NCBI RefSeq assembly: GCF_934643405.1
Contig: NZ_CAKUCL010000102.1
Span: 1-22,973 of the forward strand
Length of the DNA: 22,973 nt
Direction: 5' to 3'
Origin: an uncultured Actinoplanes sp.
GTDB lineage: Bacteria > Actinomycetota > Actinomycetes > Mycobacteriales > Micromonosporaceae
The notes below the pieces were generated by a model that was not told where the DNA came from, did not search any database, and worked only from the letters and a program-made list of their open reading frames with translations. Both the position numbers and the translations under genes were made by a program. Position 1 is the stretch's first letter, and every line of letters starts with the position of its first letter. This document shows, in pieces, positions 16,245 through 22,944 of the stretch.

Positions 16245-16417
16245 TAGAGCGCCGAGTTGAAGCCGGCGATCGGCTCGTCCGGGTCGTCGAGATCGGCCTG
16301 GAGGCGGCGCAGAACCAGGGACAGGGCCGAGTCGTCGCGCCGCTCGATGATCTCTTCAAGCGACATGTCCGATAAATCAGGCATGGGTGACTGCCACTCC
16401 GGCGTGTCGTCGTCCAC
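16244..16417 (-). CDS. FxSxx-COOH-type RiPP precursor peptide (FxsA-like)
   Basis: 57 aa, ending exactly in F-N-S-A-L, the F-x-S-x-x-COOH signature that defines this peptide family. The rest has the expected layout: an acidic N-terminus, a central amphipathic helix (LSDMSLEEIIERRDDSAL, then LSLVLRRLQADL) and an acidic Pro/Asp linker before the C-terminal core. I choose the GTG at 16417, with GAGAGG 8 bases upstream; a TTG at 16453 would add 12 residues without a good ribosome binding site. The stop overlaps the HExxH gene start (TAGTG), so peptide and enzyme are translated together. It is the first gene of the operon that continues into the GGDEF-EAL gene. In related systems the Phe is crosslinked by the radical SAM enzyme FxsB, which is not in this window. 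Confidence 0.87.
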   Translation of the reverse strand: MDDDTPEWQSPMPDLSDMSLEEIIERRDDSALSLVLRRLQADLDDPDEPIAGFNSAL

Positions 16418-16562
16418 GACACCTACCTCTCGCCACGGGTGAACAGCAGTCAATGTATTGCGTGCAGATTACGGCGGCAGGTGGGGGCGTCCGGACCGGT
16501 GTTGCGCCACCGTGATCTCATAGTTTGCGGACAGCACAAAGTCGGCAACGGAGGACGAACTA
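16418..16562. promoter_or_regulatory. Divergent intergenic region, precursor operon / YbaB operon
   Basis: These 145 bp hold two outward 5' regions. GGAGG at 16550-16554 serves the YbaB gene; GAGAGG just upstream of 16417 on the - strand serves the precursor. A small palindrome, CGGTG (16497-16501) and CACCG (16508-16512) around 6 bases, could be an operator. No strong -35/-10 pair was recognised on either strand. Confidence 0.35.
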
Positions 16563-16973
16563 GTGCCGGGTGGAAATCTCGCGGACCGACTGGCGGCGCT
16601 GAGCGCGTCGGCGACCGGTGACGACGGCGGCGTCACGGTGACCGTCGCGGGCTCCGGGATCGTGACCGGGCTTCGGCTCGACGACCGGGTGCGCCGGCTC
16701 GACGGTGCCGAGTTGTCGGCGGAGATCCTGCGGACCATGCGCCGGGCCCAGGCCGCGCTCGCCGAGCAGGTCGAGTCGGCGGTCGGGGAGACGGTCGGCG
16801 CCGACAGCGAGGCGGGCCGGGCCGTTCTGCAGACCATCGCCCAGCGGGTGCCCGAGCCGGCCGAGCCCGCGATGCCGGTGATGCCCTTCCCGACGTTCCA
16901 GAACACGCCGACCCTGCCGCAGCAGTCGCCGGGCAACGGGTACGAGAGCGGGCGGGACAGTCGTGCCCGCTGA
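16563..16973 (+). CDS. YbaB/EbfC-family nucleoid-associated protein
   Basis: 136 aa, GTG start with GGAGG 8 bases upstream. The core (about 1-95) has the YbaB order: N-terminal helix, beta strands GVTVTVAGSGIVTGLRL, then the helix AEILRTMRRAQAALAEQVES. Family members are small dimeric DNA-binding proteins. About 40 Pro/Gln-rich residues follow (VPEPAEPAMPVMPF and on), an extension not found in compact YbaB proteins and typical of actinobacterial paralogues. It overlaps the next gene by 11 bp, so the two are co-translated. It is probably a paralogue and not the housekeeping ybaB, because recR and dnaX are not adjacent. Confidence 0.75.
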   Translation: MPGGNLADRLAALSASATGDDGGVTVTVAGSGIVTGLRLDDRVRRLDGAELSAEILRTMRRAQAALAEQVESAVGETVGADSEAGRAVLQTIAQRVPEPAEPAMPVMPFPTFQNTPTLPQQSPGNGYESGRDSRAR

Positions 16974-17358
16974 GACCCCACCACCGCCGCTGCCTCGCCG
17001 GGGCCCGGCGCCGGCCGTCGACGGGATGACGAACAGCGAGCTGGCGCGCATGATCGAGGCCGAGCACCCGTACCGGGGCCGGGCCCTCTTCGAGCTCTCC
17101 GACCGCATCCCGACCGACGACGACGCGGCGACCAAGGTGGCCATGCTGAGCCGGCTGTCGTCGCTGCGCAACGCGCGGGTCTTCGATCCGGTGTCGCTCG
17201 CCTGGTCGGCGATCATCGCCCTGCTCGCGGGCGGCACGGAACATGCGCGCTCGTCGGCGTACGAGGCGTTCGGCGCGCTGGATCAGGCAGAGCAGGAGAA
17301 GTTGTTGAAGTACCTGGAGGTCGGCTCGATCGAGGAGGCCCGCCCGCGCTACGCGTGA
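16963..17358 (+). CDS. Conserved-type hypothetical protein paired with YbaB
   Basis: 131 aa, GTG start overlapping the YbaB gene by 11 bp. A Pro-rich start (about 1-18) precedes an all-helical, soluble domain with SELARMIEAEHPYRGRALFE and VAMLSRLSSLRNARVFDP as its most distinctive segments; the later region (SSAYEAFGALDQAEQEKLLK) suggests HEAT-like or armadillo-like helix pairs. No catalytic motif, signal peptide or membrane segment is seen and the family is not recognised. The overlap with YbaB suggests a partner protein. It ends 14 bp before the stop of the convergent DUF427 gene. Confidence 0.75.
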   Translation: MPAETPPPPLPRRGPAPAVDGMTNSELARMIEAEHPYRGRALFELSDRIPTDDDAATKVAMLSRLSSLRNARVFDPVSLAWSAIIALLAGGTEHARSSAYEAFGALDQAEQEKLLKYLEVGSIEEARPRYA

Positions 17359-17378
17359 GCGGGCCCCGGCGGTCACGC
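17353..17378. terminator. Possible bidirectional terminator between convergent genes
   Basis: GCGTGA (17353-17358) and TCACGC (17373-17378) flank a GC-rich 14-base loop. The arms contain the TGA stops of both convergent genes. No U-tract is present on either side, so the terminator role is only suggested by its position. Confidence 0.35.
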
Positions 17379-17657
17379 TTCGACGCGGACGTCCTTCCAG
17401 AAGGCCACCCGGTCCCGCACCACCGCCGCGTCCGGCTTCGGCTCCGGGTAGAACCACACCGCGTCGGGCGTGGTGTGGCCGTTCGAGCTGAGCGTGTAAT
17501 AGGACGCCTTGCCCTTCCAGGGGCAGACGGTGTGCGTGTCGGAAGGCACCAGCACGTCCTCGCGCAGCGACGCGCGCGGGAAGTATGTGTTGCCCTCGAC
17601 GACCACGGTGTCGTCGCTCTCGGCGATAACTTCGTCGTTCCAGATGGCCTTCGGCAT
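17373..17657 (-). CDS. DUF427 domain protein
   Basis: 94 aa from the ATG at 17657; a longer frame into the upstream gap lacks support. It is a single small beta-rich DUF427 domain. Recognisable segments are AIWNDEVIAESDDTVVVEGN, YFPRASLREDVLVPSDTHT, CPWKGKASYYTL and the closing AVWFYPEPKPDA..VRDRVAFW, in the order usual for the family. No biochemical role is established for most members. It is monocistronic, convergent with the 131-aa gene and divergent from the nuclease operon. It may be an ordinary metabolic gene with no link to its neighbours. Confidence 0.88.
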   Translation of the reverse strand: MPKAIWNDEVIAESDDTVVVEGNTYFPRASLREDVLVPSDTHTVCPWKGKASYYTLSSNGHTTPDAVWFYPEPKPDAAVVRDRVAFWKDVRVEA

Positions 17658-17738
17658 AGTCCGAACGTAGCGCGCTCCTCGGCGGCCGTCCGATATGCGG
17701 ATATTAATCGCTGTCGCGGGTGAAACGTGATGACTCGT

Positions 17739-17775
17739 CCCCACATTGCTGGGGTGCTGTAGGAAGATCTAGAGT
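17739..17775 (+). promoter_or_regulatory. Putative promoter and operator of the three-gene nuclease operon
   Basis: TTGCTG (17746-17751) and TAGAGT (17770-17775) at 18-bp spacing resemble an actinobacterial primary-sigma promoter, about 38 bases before the GTG at 17813. A small palindrome CCCCA (17739-17743) / TGGGG (17750-17754) covers the -35 element and could be a repressor site. The AT-rich run at 17693-17709 upstream could serve either divergent gene. Confidence 0.42.
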
Positions 17776-17812
17776 CGATCCGGTCCTGGAACCCCCCGAC
17801 GAGAGCGGCCCG

Positions 17813-18379
17813 GTGAACCATCTGAGCACGTTGCCGAGCACCGCCGAGCAGGCGCGTCACGCGCTGCTGCTGCTCGGCTCCCCCGCGCCCGCGCGCCTGG
17901 TGGTGGACGTGCACGCGGCCCTGTTCGACGGTGATCTGTCCATGTCCGGCGTGGCGGCGCTGCTGCGCGACCGGGTGCCCGGGTTCTGTTGCGCCTTGGA
18001 TCAAGAGCTGTCCCCGGTACGGGGGATGATCGCGCTCGCCGGGTGGGCGATCGAGCGCCGGGTCGTCACCCCCGCTCAACAGCGTGCCGACGAGCTCGCG
18101 GCGATCGTGCGGGTCGCCGGTTTCGTCGCGCTGCGACCGTCCGCTCCACGATCGGGTGACCGGTTGCTCCGCGAGCTGGCCACGCGCGTACCGCAGGGAG
18201 TGGAAGCGGTGGATCTCGCCTCGGCCGCGCGCGCCGCCCTGCTCTCGCCGCGGCTCGCCGCATCGCTCGCCGCCGAGGCGCAGATGCGCTCGTCGGCGGT
18301 CCGGCGTGCCGGCGACCTGGAGGAGGAGCAGCAGTTGTACGGAGTCCCGGCTCTTCCGCGTCAGCGAGGCGGCGAGTGA
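17813..18379 (+). CDS. Unknown protein, first gene of the nuclease operon
   Basis: 188 aa from the GTG at 17813, preceded by GAGAG; the frame stays open to 17720 but that part lacks a ribosome binding site and covers the likely promoter. It is soluble, mostly helical and Ala/Leu/Arg rich. The segment from about residue 26 (ARLVVDVHAALFDGDLSMSG, then VAALLRDRVPGFC) to about 90 has the helix spacing of a winged-helix domain, and the C-terminal 80 residues look like a helical bundle ending in a charged tail. No catalytic motif is seen. The stop overlaps the nuclease start as GTGA, so it is an obligate neighbour. It might be an adaptor or DNA-binding subunit; this is inferred only from context. 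Confidence 0.72.
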   Translation: MNHLSTLPSTAEQARHALLLLGSPAPARLVVDVHAALFDGDLSMSGVAALLRDRVPGFCCALDQELSPVRGMIALAGWAIERRVVTPAQQRADELAAIVRVAGFVALRPSAPRSGDRLLRELATRVPQGVEAVDLASAARAALLSPRLAASLAAEAQMRSSAVRRAGDLEEEQQLYGVPALPRQRGGE

Positions 18380-19404
18380 GCCGGATCGATCGGCTGCGCG
18401 GTCCCGGCCCCGGCAAGCGGCACAACGCCCGGACGATCGCGGCGCTCACCGGTAATCCCGGCTGCAACCGGCGCGCGGTCCTGGACGCGGCCGGGGTCGA
18501 CAAGGTGCAGCTGGCCTCCCGCATCGGGTACCCGGGAGATTTCGGACAGTCTCGGTTCGCGCTGGCCCGGGGCAACGCGTTCGAGGCCATGCTCAAGGCG
18601 GACGGGGGTTCGCTGCTCCGGTCGGTGCTGGCGGCTGGCGAAGCCGGCTACGACGACCTCGGTGAGGACGCGGACGACACGTTGACGGCGCGGCACGCCC
18701 GCACCCGCGAGCTGCTCGCGTCCGGTGACGCCGGGCTGGTCGACCATCCGCTCCTGACGCTCGAGGTGGCCGGGCAGACGGTCTACCTGGAGCCGGACCT
18801 GCTCGCGTTCCAGCGGTCGGGCCGGGTGCGCGTCGTCGAGATCAAATCCTTCGCGATCATCGACGGGCAGGCGGACAGCGCCAAGGTCTCGGCGGCGGCG
18901 GTGCAGGCGGCCGTGTACGTGCTGGCCCTGCGGCGGCTGCTCGGCGACGAACGGGTCAGCCACGAGGTGACACTGATCTGCCCGGAGAACTTCTCGCTCA
19001 ACCCGGTCGCGGTCGTCATCGACGTCCGCAAGCAGTTGTCGACCCTGCGTCGTCAGCTCTCCCGGCTGGAGTCGGTGTCCGCGCTCATCGACGCCCTGCC
19101 GGCGGGGGTGTCGTTCGACCTGTCGCTGCCGCCGTCCGCGCTGATCGAGTCGCTCGCCGAGGTGGAGGCGAGGTATGCGCCGGAATGCCTCTCGGCCTGT
19201 GAACTGTCGGTCTACTGCCGCTCGGAGGCGGCCGGCACCACCGCGGCGCTGGGCCGCTCGGTGCGCGAGGCGCTCGGCGGGGTGGCGACGATCGACGAGG
19301 TGCTCGGGCTCGCGGCGGGCACGCTCGAACCGGCCGAGGACCAGACCGAAGCGGCGGCGTTGTTGCGGGCGGCGGCCCGGCTGCGGGACGAGGCGCTTTC
19401 GTGA
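18376..19404 (+). CDS. Cas4/AddB-like Fe-S PD-(D/E)XK nuclease
   Basis: 342 aa, GTG start inside a GTGA overlap. The motifs of the RecB-family nuclease fold occur in order: ARGNAFEAML (G66..F69-E70), LEPDLLAF with D141, VVEIKSF with E155-x-K157, and QAAVY (Q177..Y181). Four cysteines are placed as in Fe-S nucleases: C30 before the fold, and C271, C275, C281 (C-x3-C-x5-C) after it. Cas4 and AddB use one upstream plus three downstream cysteines to hold a 4Fe-4S cluster; here the downstream spacing is slightly wider. The protein should therefore cut or trim DNA in the cytoplasm. No cas1, cas2, helicase or CRISPR array is present. It is coupled to both neighbours by GTGA junctions and is probably part of a complex. 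Confidence 0.75.
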   Translation: MSRIDRLRGPGPGKRHNARTIAALTGNPGCNRRAVLDAAGVDKVQLASRIGYPGDFGQSRFALARGNAFEAMLKADGGSLLRSVLAAGEAGYDDLGEDADDTLTARHARTRELLASGDAGLVDHPLLTLEVAGQTVYLEPDLLAFQRSGRVRVVEIKSFAIIDGQADSAKVSAAAVQAAVYVLALRRLLGDERVSHEVTLICPENFSLNPVAVVIDVRKQLSTLRRQLSRLESVSALIDALPAGVSFDLSLPPSALIESLAEVEARYAPECLSACELSVYCRSEAAGTTAALGRSVREALGGVATIDEVLGLAAGTLEPAEDQTEAAALLRAAARLRDEALS

Positions 19405-20804
19405 GCACGTTGGTCGCGCTCGCCCGGGCGCAGGCGGTGGCGGCCGGCCGGGCGCAACCCATCGCCACCGTCCGTCACCTGCACATCCATGATCGGCCGT
19501 TCGTCTTCATTCCGCTGGCGATGGCGGGTGAGGCGCACGCCCCGCTGGCCGCGATGGTCGGCACGTCGGCCGAGGAGCCCGAGCTGCTCTGGGTGGCGCA
19601 GCCGCGCAACCGGGACGAGCGGTTCCAGTTCGCTGCGTCGCTGGCGTCGCTGCTGCTGCCGTACCTCGAGTCCTTCCAGGGGGTGACCGAGGCCGTCGCG
19701 GTGGATCGCGGACGCGACGTGCGGCACCGGTTCGCCGACGCGCCGCAGGTGTGGGTGCCGAACACCGGTGGCATCGACTTCCTCCGGCTGTTCGGGCGAT
19801 CCACCCGGTTCCGGCGCGTCGACGGTGATCATCCGGTGGCGCCCTCGGTTCCGCTGCTCGGACAGTGGTTGACGTTCCTGGCGTCGTCCTCCGAGGTGCC
19901 GGGGTCGGCGTTGCTGCCCAGCACCGTTCAGGCGCTCGGGCTGCACTGGGCGACCGGGCAGAGCGGGGCCGAGGACGCGCACCTCGGGTCGCTGATCGCG
20001 TGGCTCACGTCGGGTGCGTCGGCCGCCCGCGAGGCGGAACGGGGGCCGGTGGCCGGACCGGCCACGGACCCGGAGTTCGACAACGCGGTGCTGGCGCCGT
20101 TGATCGCCGGCTCCTCGCCGGAGCTGCCGGACGTGCTGCGGGAGCTGCTGCTTGGGACCTGGGAGCAGATGTGGCAGGCGCTCGATCTGCTGCGGGCCCT
20201 GCCGGCGGGCGCCCGGGTCGGGTCGCGCTGGGACGGCGACCGCGACGCGTACACGGCTTTCGTCCAGCACCTGGAGGAGGACGGCGCTCCGCAGCCGCGG
20301 CGGGACGGCGCGGTCGCGGCGGCGGCCCGGTTGCAGCGCCTGGAGAACGCCGCCGCCCGGTACGCGGTGCAGCGTGCCTTCGACGATCCGCTGGTGATGG
20401 CCGAGTACCGGCTGACCGGCGCGGCCTTCGGCGGCGTGGTGACGCTGGCGAGCCCGGACCGCGTCGACGACTCCGGCAAGCGGCCGGTGCTGCGCCCCCG
20501 GATCATGGTGGCGACCACCGAGCCGGTCCGCGTCGAGCCGGGCGCGAACCTGACGTCACCGGCCCGGCCCAGCCAGAAGGCGAAGGTCATCTCGGTCACC
20601 CCGACGGCGACCGGTACGGACGTGGTGCTGGAGCTGTCCGGTGGGATGGGACGCAGGCTGGTCGCCGAGCCCGGGAGCGTTCCCGCCGTCGGCGAGCGGC
20701 TGTTGCTGACGACGTTGAGCGAGGCCTACCGCCCGGGTGCGGCCTTCCCCGACCCGTCCGAGACGCCGTGGACCCACGGCGGGCCGCCCGTCCGTCCGGG
20801 GTGA
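19401..20804 (+). CDS. Unknown large protein, third gene of the nuclease operon
   Basis: 467 aa, GTG start overlapping the nuclease stop as GTGA. No signal peptide or membrane segment is seen. The N-terminal part (about 1-130) is mixed alpha/beta, opening with IATVRHLHIHDRPFVFIPLA and LLWVAQPRNRDERFQFAASL. The middle (about 150-340) is helical with repeated Leu/Arg heptads. The C-terminal part (about 345-450) is beta rich, with segments such as YRLTGAAFGGVVTLA and AKVISVTPTATGTDVVLEL that resemble a small beta-barrel (OB or SF1-helicase 1B-like) nucleic-acid-binding domain. No Walker motif is present, so it is not a helicase on its own. I do not recognise the family. Confidence 0.75.
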   Translation: MSTLVALARAQAVAAGRAQPIATVRHLHIHDRPFVFIPLAMAGEAHAPLAAMVGTSAEEPELLWVAQPRNRDERFQFAASLASLLLPYLESFQGVTEAVAVDRGRDVRHRFADAPQVWVPNTGGIDFLRLFGRSTRFRRVDGDHPVAPSVPLLGQWLTFLASSSEVPGSALLPSTVQALGLHWATGQSGAEDAHLGSLIAWLTSGASAAREAERGPVAGPATDPEFDNAVLAPLIAGSSPELPDVLRELLLGTWEQMWQALDLLRALPAGARVGSRWDGDRDAYTAFVQHLEEDGAPQPRRDGAVAAAARLQRLENAAARYAVQRAFDDPLVMAEYRLTGAAFGGVVTLASPDRVDDSGKRPVLRPRIMVATTEPVRVEPGANLTSPARPSQKAKVISVTPTATGTDVVLELSGGMGRRLVAEPGSVPAVGERLLLTTLSEAYRPGAAFPDPSETPWTHGGPPVRPG

Positions 20805-20806
20805 CC

Positions 20807-20822
20807 ACCGGGCCCACCCGGT
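20807..20822 (+). terminator. Hairpin directly after the nuclease operon
   Basis: ACCGGG (20807-20812) and CCCGGT (20817-20822) form a perfect 6-bp stem around the loop CCCA, two bases after the stop of the 467-aa gene. No U-tract follows, which is common for actinobacterial terminators. Confidence 0.5.
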
Positions 20823-20832
20823 CGGGCGTGAG

Positions 20833-20848
20833 GAGGGTGACCACCCTC
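20833..20848. terminator. Second hairpin between the convergent genes
   Basis: GAGGGTG (20833-20839) and CACCCTC (20842-20848) form a near-perfect palindrome 10 bp after the first hairpin. It lies midway in the 91-bp convergent gap and could stop transcription from both sides. Confidence 0.45.
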
Positions 20849-20895
20849 GCGGAGCGGCTTGTCGAAGCGGAACTGGTGGGAAGTCCCGTACTTTC

Positions 20896-22752
20896 TCATC
20901 GAAGGCAGGCGACCAGCAGGGCGATGTCGTCGGTGCGCCGGGAAGCGGAGTCGATCAAGCGGGAGCACAGGTCGTCGGCCGGGAGGGCGGCGTTGCCGCG
21001 CAGGACGCCGCGGACCCGGGCGATGCCCTCGTCGATGAGGCGGGCCGGGTGTTCGACCAGGCCGTCGGTGTAGAGCAGCAGGGTCGAGCCGGGTGGCACG
21101 TCGCGGCGGTGGGTGGTGCGCACGTCGCGGGGGAGCAGGCCGAGCAGGGGCTCGGGGGATACCCACCAGACCTCGACGTCGCCCTGCGGGGTGAGCACGA
21201 TCGGCGGCGGGTGGCCGGCGTTGGCGAAGGCCACGTGGTAGTGATCACCGTCGCGGTGCACGCGGGCCAGGACGGCGGTCGCGGCGGCGGGCACCCGCAG
21301 GCCGTGCAGCGCGCGATCGAGCTGGGCCAGGATCGGGCCGGGGGACTCCTGCCGGCCGTACGCGTCGCCGCGCACCAGATTACGCACCTGGCCCATCGTC
21401 GCGGCGGCCTCGATGTCGTGGCCCGACACGTCGCCGACCGCGAGGATCACGCTGCCGTCGGGCTGCGCGAACGCGTCGTACCAGTCGCCGCCGACCGCCG
21501 CTCCGACCTGCGCGGGGAGGTAGCGGGCGTGCAGCTCGATGCCGCTGATGCGCGGCAGTTCGGGCAGCATGCTGTGCTGGAGCACCTCGGCGACGTGGCG
21601 CTGGTGGCGGTACAGGCTGCTGTTGTCGACGGCCAGCCCGGCCCGGCGCCCGACCTCCGTCGCGGTCTGCTCCTCCGCGTCCCCGAACGCCGGCCTGCCC
21701 GGCCCGTTGACCAGCATCAAGGCACCCAGAATGCGTTTGCTCGCGGGCGCGGTGATCGGGGCGATCAGGTACGAGCCGAAGCCCATCCGCTCGGCGAGCG
21801 TCGCGATCTCGCCGGTCAGCAGGTTCCGGCGCAGCAGATCGGGGTCGGCGGTGTCGCGGCGGATCAACCGGCCGGTGCGCTGCACCTTCAGGATCAGGGA
21901 CTTCAGGTCCGGCCCGGCGGCGGCGGCAAGCTCGGCGAGCTTCGAAGCCTCTTGCGCGTACGCGGGTGAGCTGTGCGCGGCGGACACATGGCGGACGGCC
22001 CCGGTCGTGTCGGCGAGCGCCACGAGACACCAGTCCGCGAGCCGTCCGGCGACCATCTGGCCGAGCCGGCCCAGCGCCTCGTCGATGTCCATCGTCGCGG
22101 CCAGGGCCTCGGTCAGTTCGCCGAGCAGACTGAGCTGGTCATGCGCCGACTCGGCGTGCCGGCGCGCCTCGTCGGCGATCTCCCGGGCGATCCGCAGGCG
22201 CAGTTCCGAGGAGCACACCTCGCCCAGCTCGTGGAGCAGGTCGATCTCGCTGCGGGTCCAGACCCGGGGTTCGCGGTCCATGGCCGCCAGCGCGCCGAGG
22301 ACCAGCCCGTCGGAGTCGGTGAGCGGCACTCCCGCGTAGGCGATGGCCCCCAGGTCCCGGATGGACGGGTTGTCCCGCATGGTCGGTATTTCCCGGACGT
22401 CCGGGATGGTCAGCGTCTTGCCGGCCTCGACGACGTGTCGGCTGAACGAGTGGGCCAGCTCCATCTGCCGGTCGCGGGCGAAATCGGTGGGCAGCCCGAC
22501 CTGGCCCGGGAGGAACTGCCGGTCGGCGGCGACGACCGTGACGACGGCGACCGGGGCGTCGACAAGGCGCTCCACCAGCACGGCGATGCGGTCGAAGGCC
22601 GGGTCGGGGCTCGGGCCGACGCCGAGCCGGGCGACGGATCGCAGCCGCGCCGGATCGGTGAGGACGCCCCATGGCGCCTCCTCGGCCAGTTCACCCCGTA
22701 GCAACGTCGCCCCCCGGCTGGTTCCGGCCTGAAAGGCTACCGGCCGCGTCAC
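20896..22752 (-). CDS. GAF-GAF-PP2C (SpoIIE-type) serine/threonine phosphatase
   Basis: 618 aa from the GTG at 22752. Two GAF domains (about 50-195 and 225-385) are joined by a helical linker (about 185-215) typical of dimeric signalling proteins. The C-terminal SpoIIE/PP2C domain (about 400-618) has its metal-binding motifs: GGDWYDAF (421-428), GDVSGHD (440-446), FANAGHPPP, YTDGLVE (561-567) and TDDIALL near the end. All catalytic aspartates appear present. Such proteins dephosphorylate STAS anti-sigma antagonists in response to a GAF-sensed signal; the STAS protein 10 kb away is one candidate substrate. No ribosome binding site lies before the GTG, but a 7-codon mini-ORF with GGAGG overlaps it. 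It is convergent with the nuclease operon. Confidence 0.92.
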   Translation of the reverse strand: MTRPVAFQAGTSRGATLLRGELAEEAPWGVLTDPARLRSVARLGVGPSPDPAFDRIAVLVERLVDAPVAVVTVVAADRQFLPGQVGLPTDFARDRQMELAHSFSRHVVEAGKTLTIPDVREIPTMRDNPSIRDLGAIAYAGVPLTDSDGLVLGALAAMDREPRVWTRSEIDLLHELGEVCSSELRLRIAREIADEARRHAESAHDQLSLLGELTEALAATMDIDEALGRLGQMVAGRLADWCLVALADTTGAVRHVSAAHSSPAYAQEASKLAELAAAAGPDLKSLILKVQRTGRLIRRDTADPDLLRRNLLTGEIATLAERMGFGSYLIAPITAPASKRILGALMLVNGPGRPAFGDAEEQTATEVGRRAGLAVDNSSLYRHQRHVAEVLQHSMLPELPRISGIELHARYLPAQVGAAVGGDWYDAFAQPDGSVILAVGDVSGHDIEAAATMGQVRNLVRGDAYGRQESPGPILAQLDRALHGLRVPAAATAVLARVHRDGDHYHVAFANAGHPPPIVLTPQGDVEVWWVSPEPLLGLLPRDVRTTHRRDVPPGSTLLLYTDGLVEHPARLIDEGIARVRGVLRGNAALPADDLCSRLIDSASRRTDDIALLVACLR

Positions 22753-22772
22753 CGATAGTTCGAGTGCTGCAA
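22749..22772 (-). CDS. Possible 7-codon leader ORF of the phosphatase gene
   Basis: A TTG at 22772, 4 bases after GGAGG, opens a frame encoding MQHSNYR and a TGA. The TGA overlaps the phosphatase GTG as GTGA. It would supply the ribosome binding site the main gene lacks and allow translational coupling. The spacing is short and the start codon weak, so this may be chance. Confidence 0.25.
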   Translation of the reverse strand: MQHSNYR

Positions 22773-22788
22773 GTGTCCTCCGTTTCCG

Positions 22789-22806
22789 GTCCCCTCCAAA
22801 GGGGAC
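22789..22806. repeat. Inverted repeat upstream of the phosphatase gene
   Basis: GTCCCC (22789-22794) and GGGGAC (22801-22806) are perfect arms around a 6-base loop, about 40 bp upstream of the phosphatase start. It could be an operator or a leader hairpin. A TTGAAC hexamer lies just upstream on the - strand, but no matching -10 element was seen at normal spacing. Confidence 0.4.
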
Positions 22807-22865
22807 GTAAGTTCAATGTTTTCCCGGCACCGGTGTGAGTGTTCCCACGTGGCTGCGGTGATCGT

Positions 22866-22944
22866 GGGGCGGTTGGGCGGGGTTGGCCGCCAGGTGGGGC
22901 GTTTGCGGCGCGGCCGCCGCCCCGCCCCGGCTGCTGCCCCGCCC
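22866..22944. other. G-quadruplex-prone stretch upstream of the phosphatase gene
   Basis: The + strand has G-tracts at 22866-22869, 22875-22877, 22879-22882 and 22896-22899. The - strand has tracts at 22920-22923, 22925-22928, 22937-22940 and 22942-22944 with loops of 1, 8 and 1 bases. Codon use gives no sign of a gene from here to the window end, though a gene starting beyond the edge cannot be excluded. Confidence 0.35.

Noticed and set aside
18376..19404. CRISPR-Cas adaptation cas4
   Set aside because: No repeats of CRISPR type and no cas1, cas2 or effector genes occur in the window; the nuclease belongs to a separate three-gene operon.
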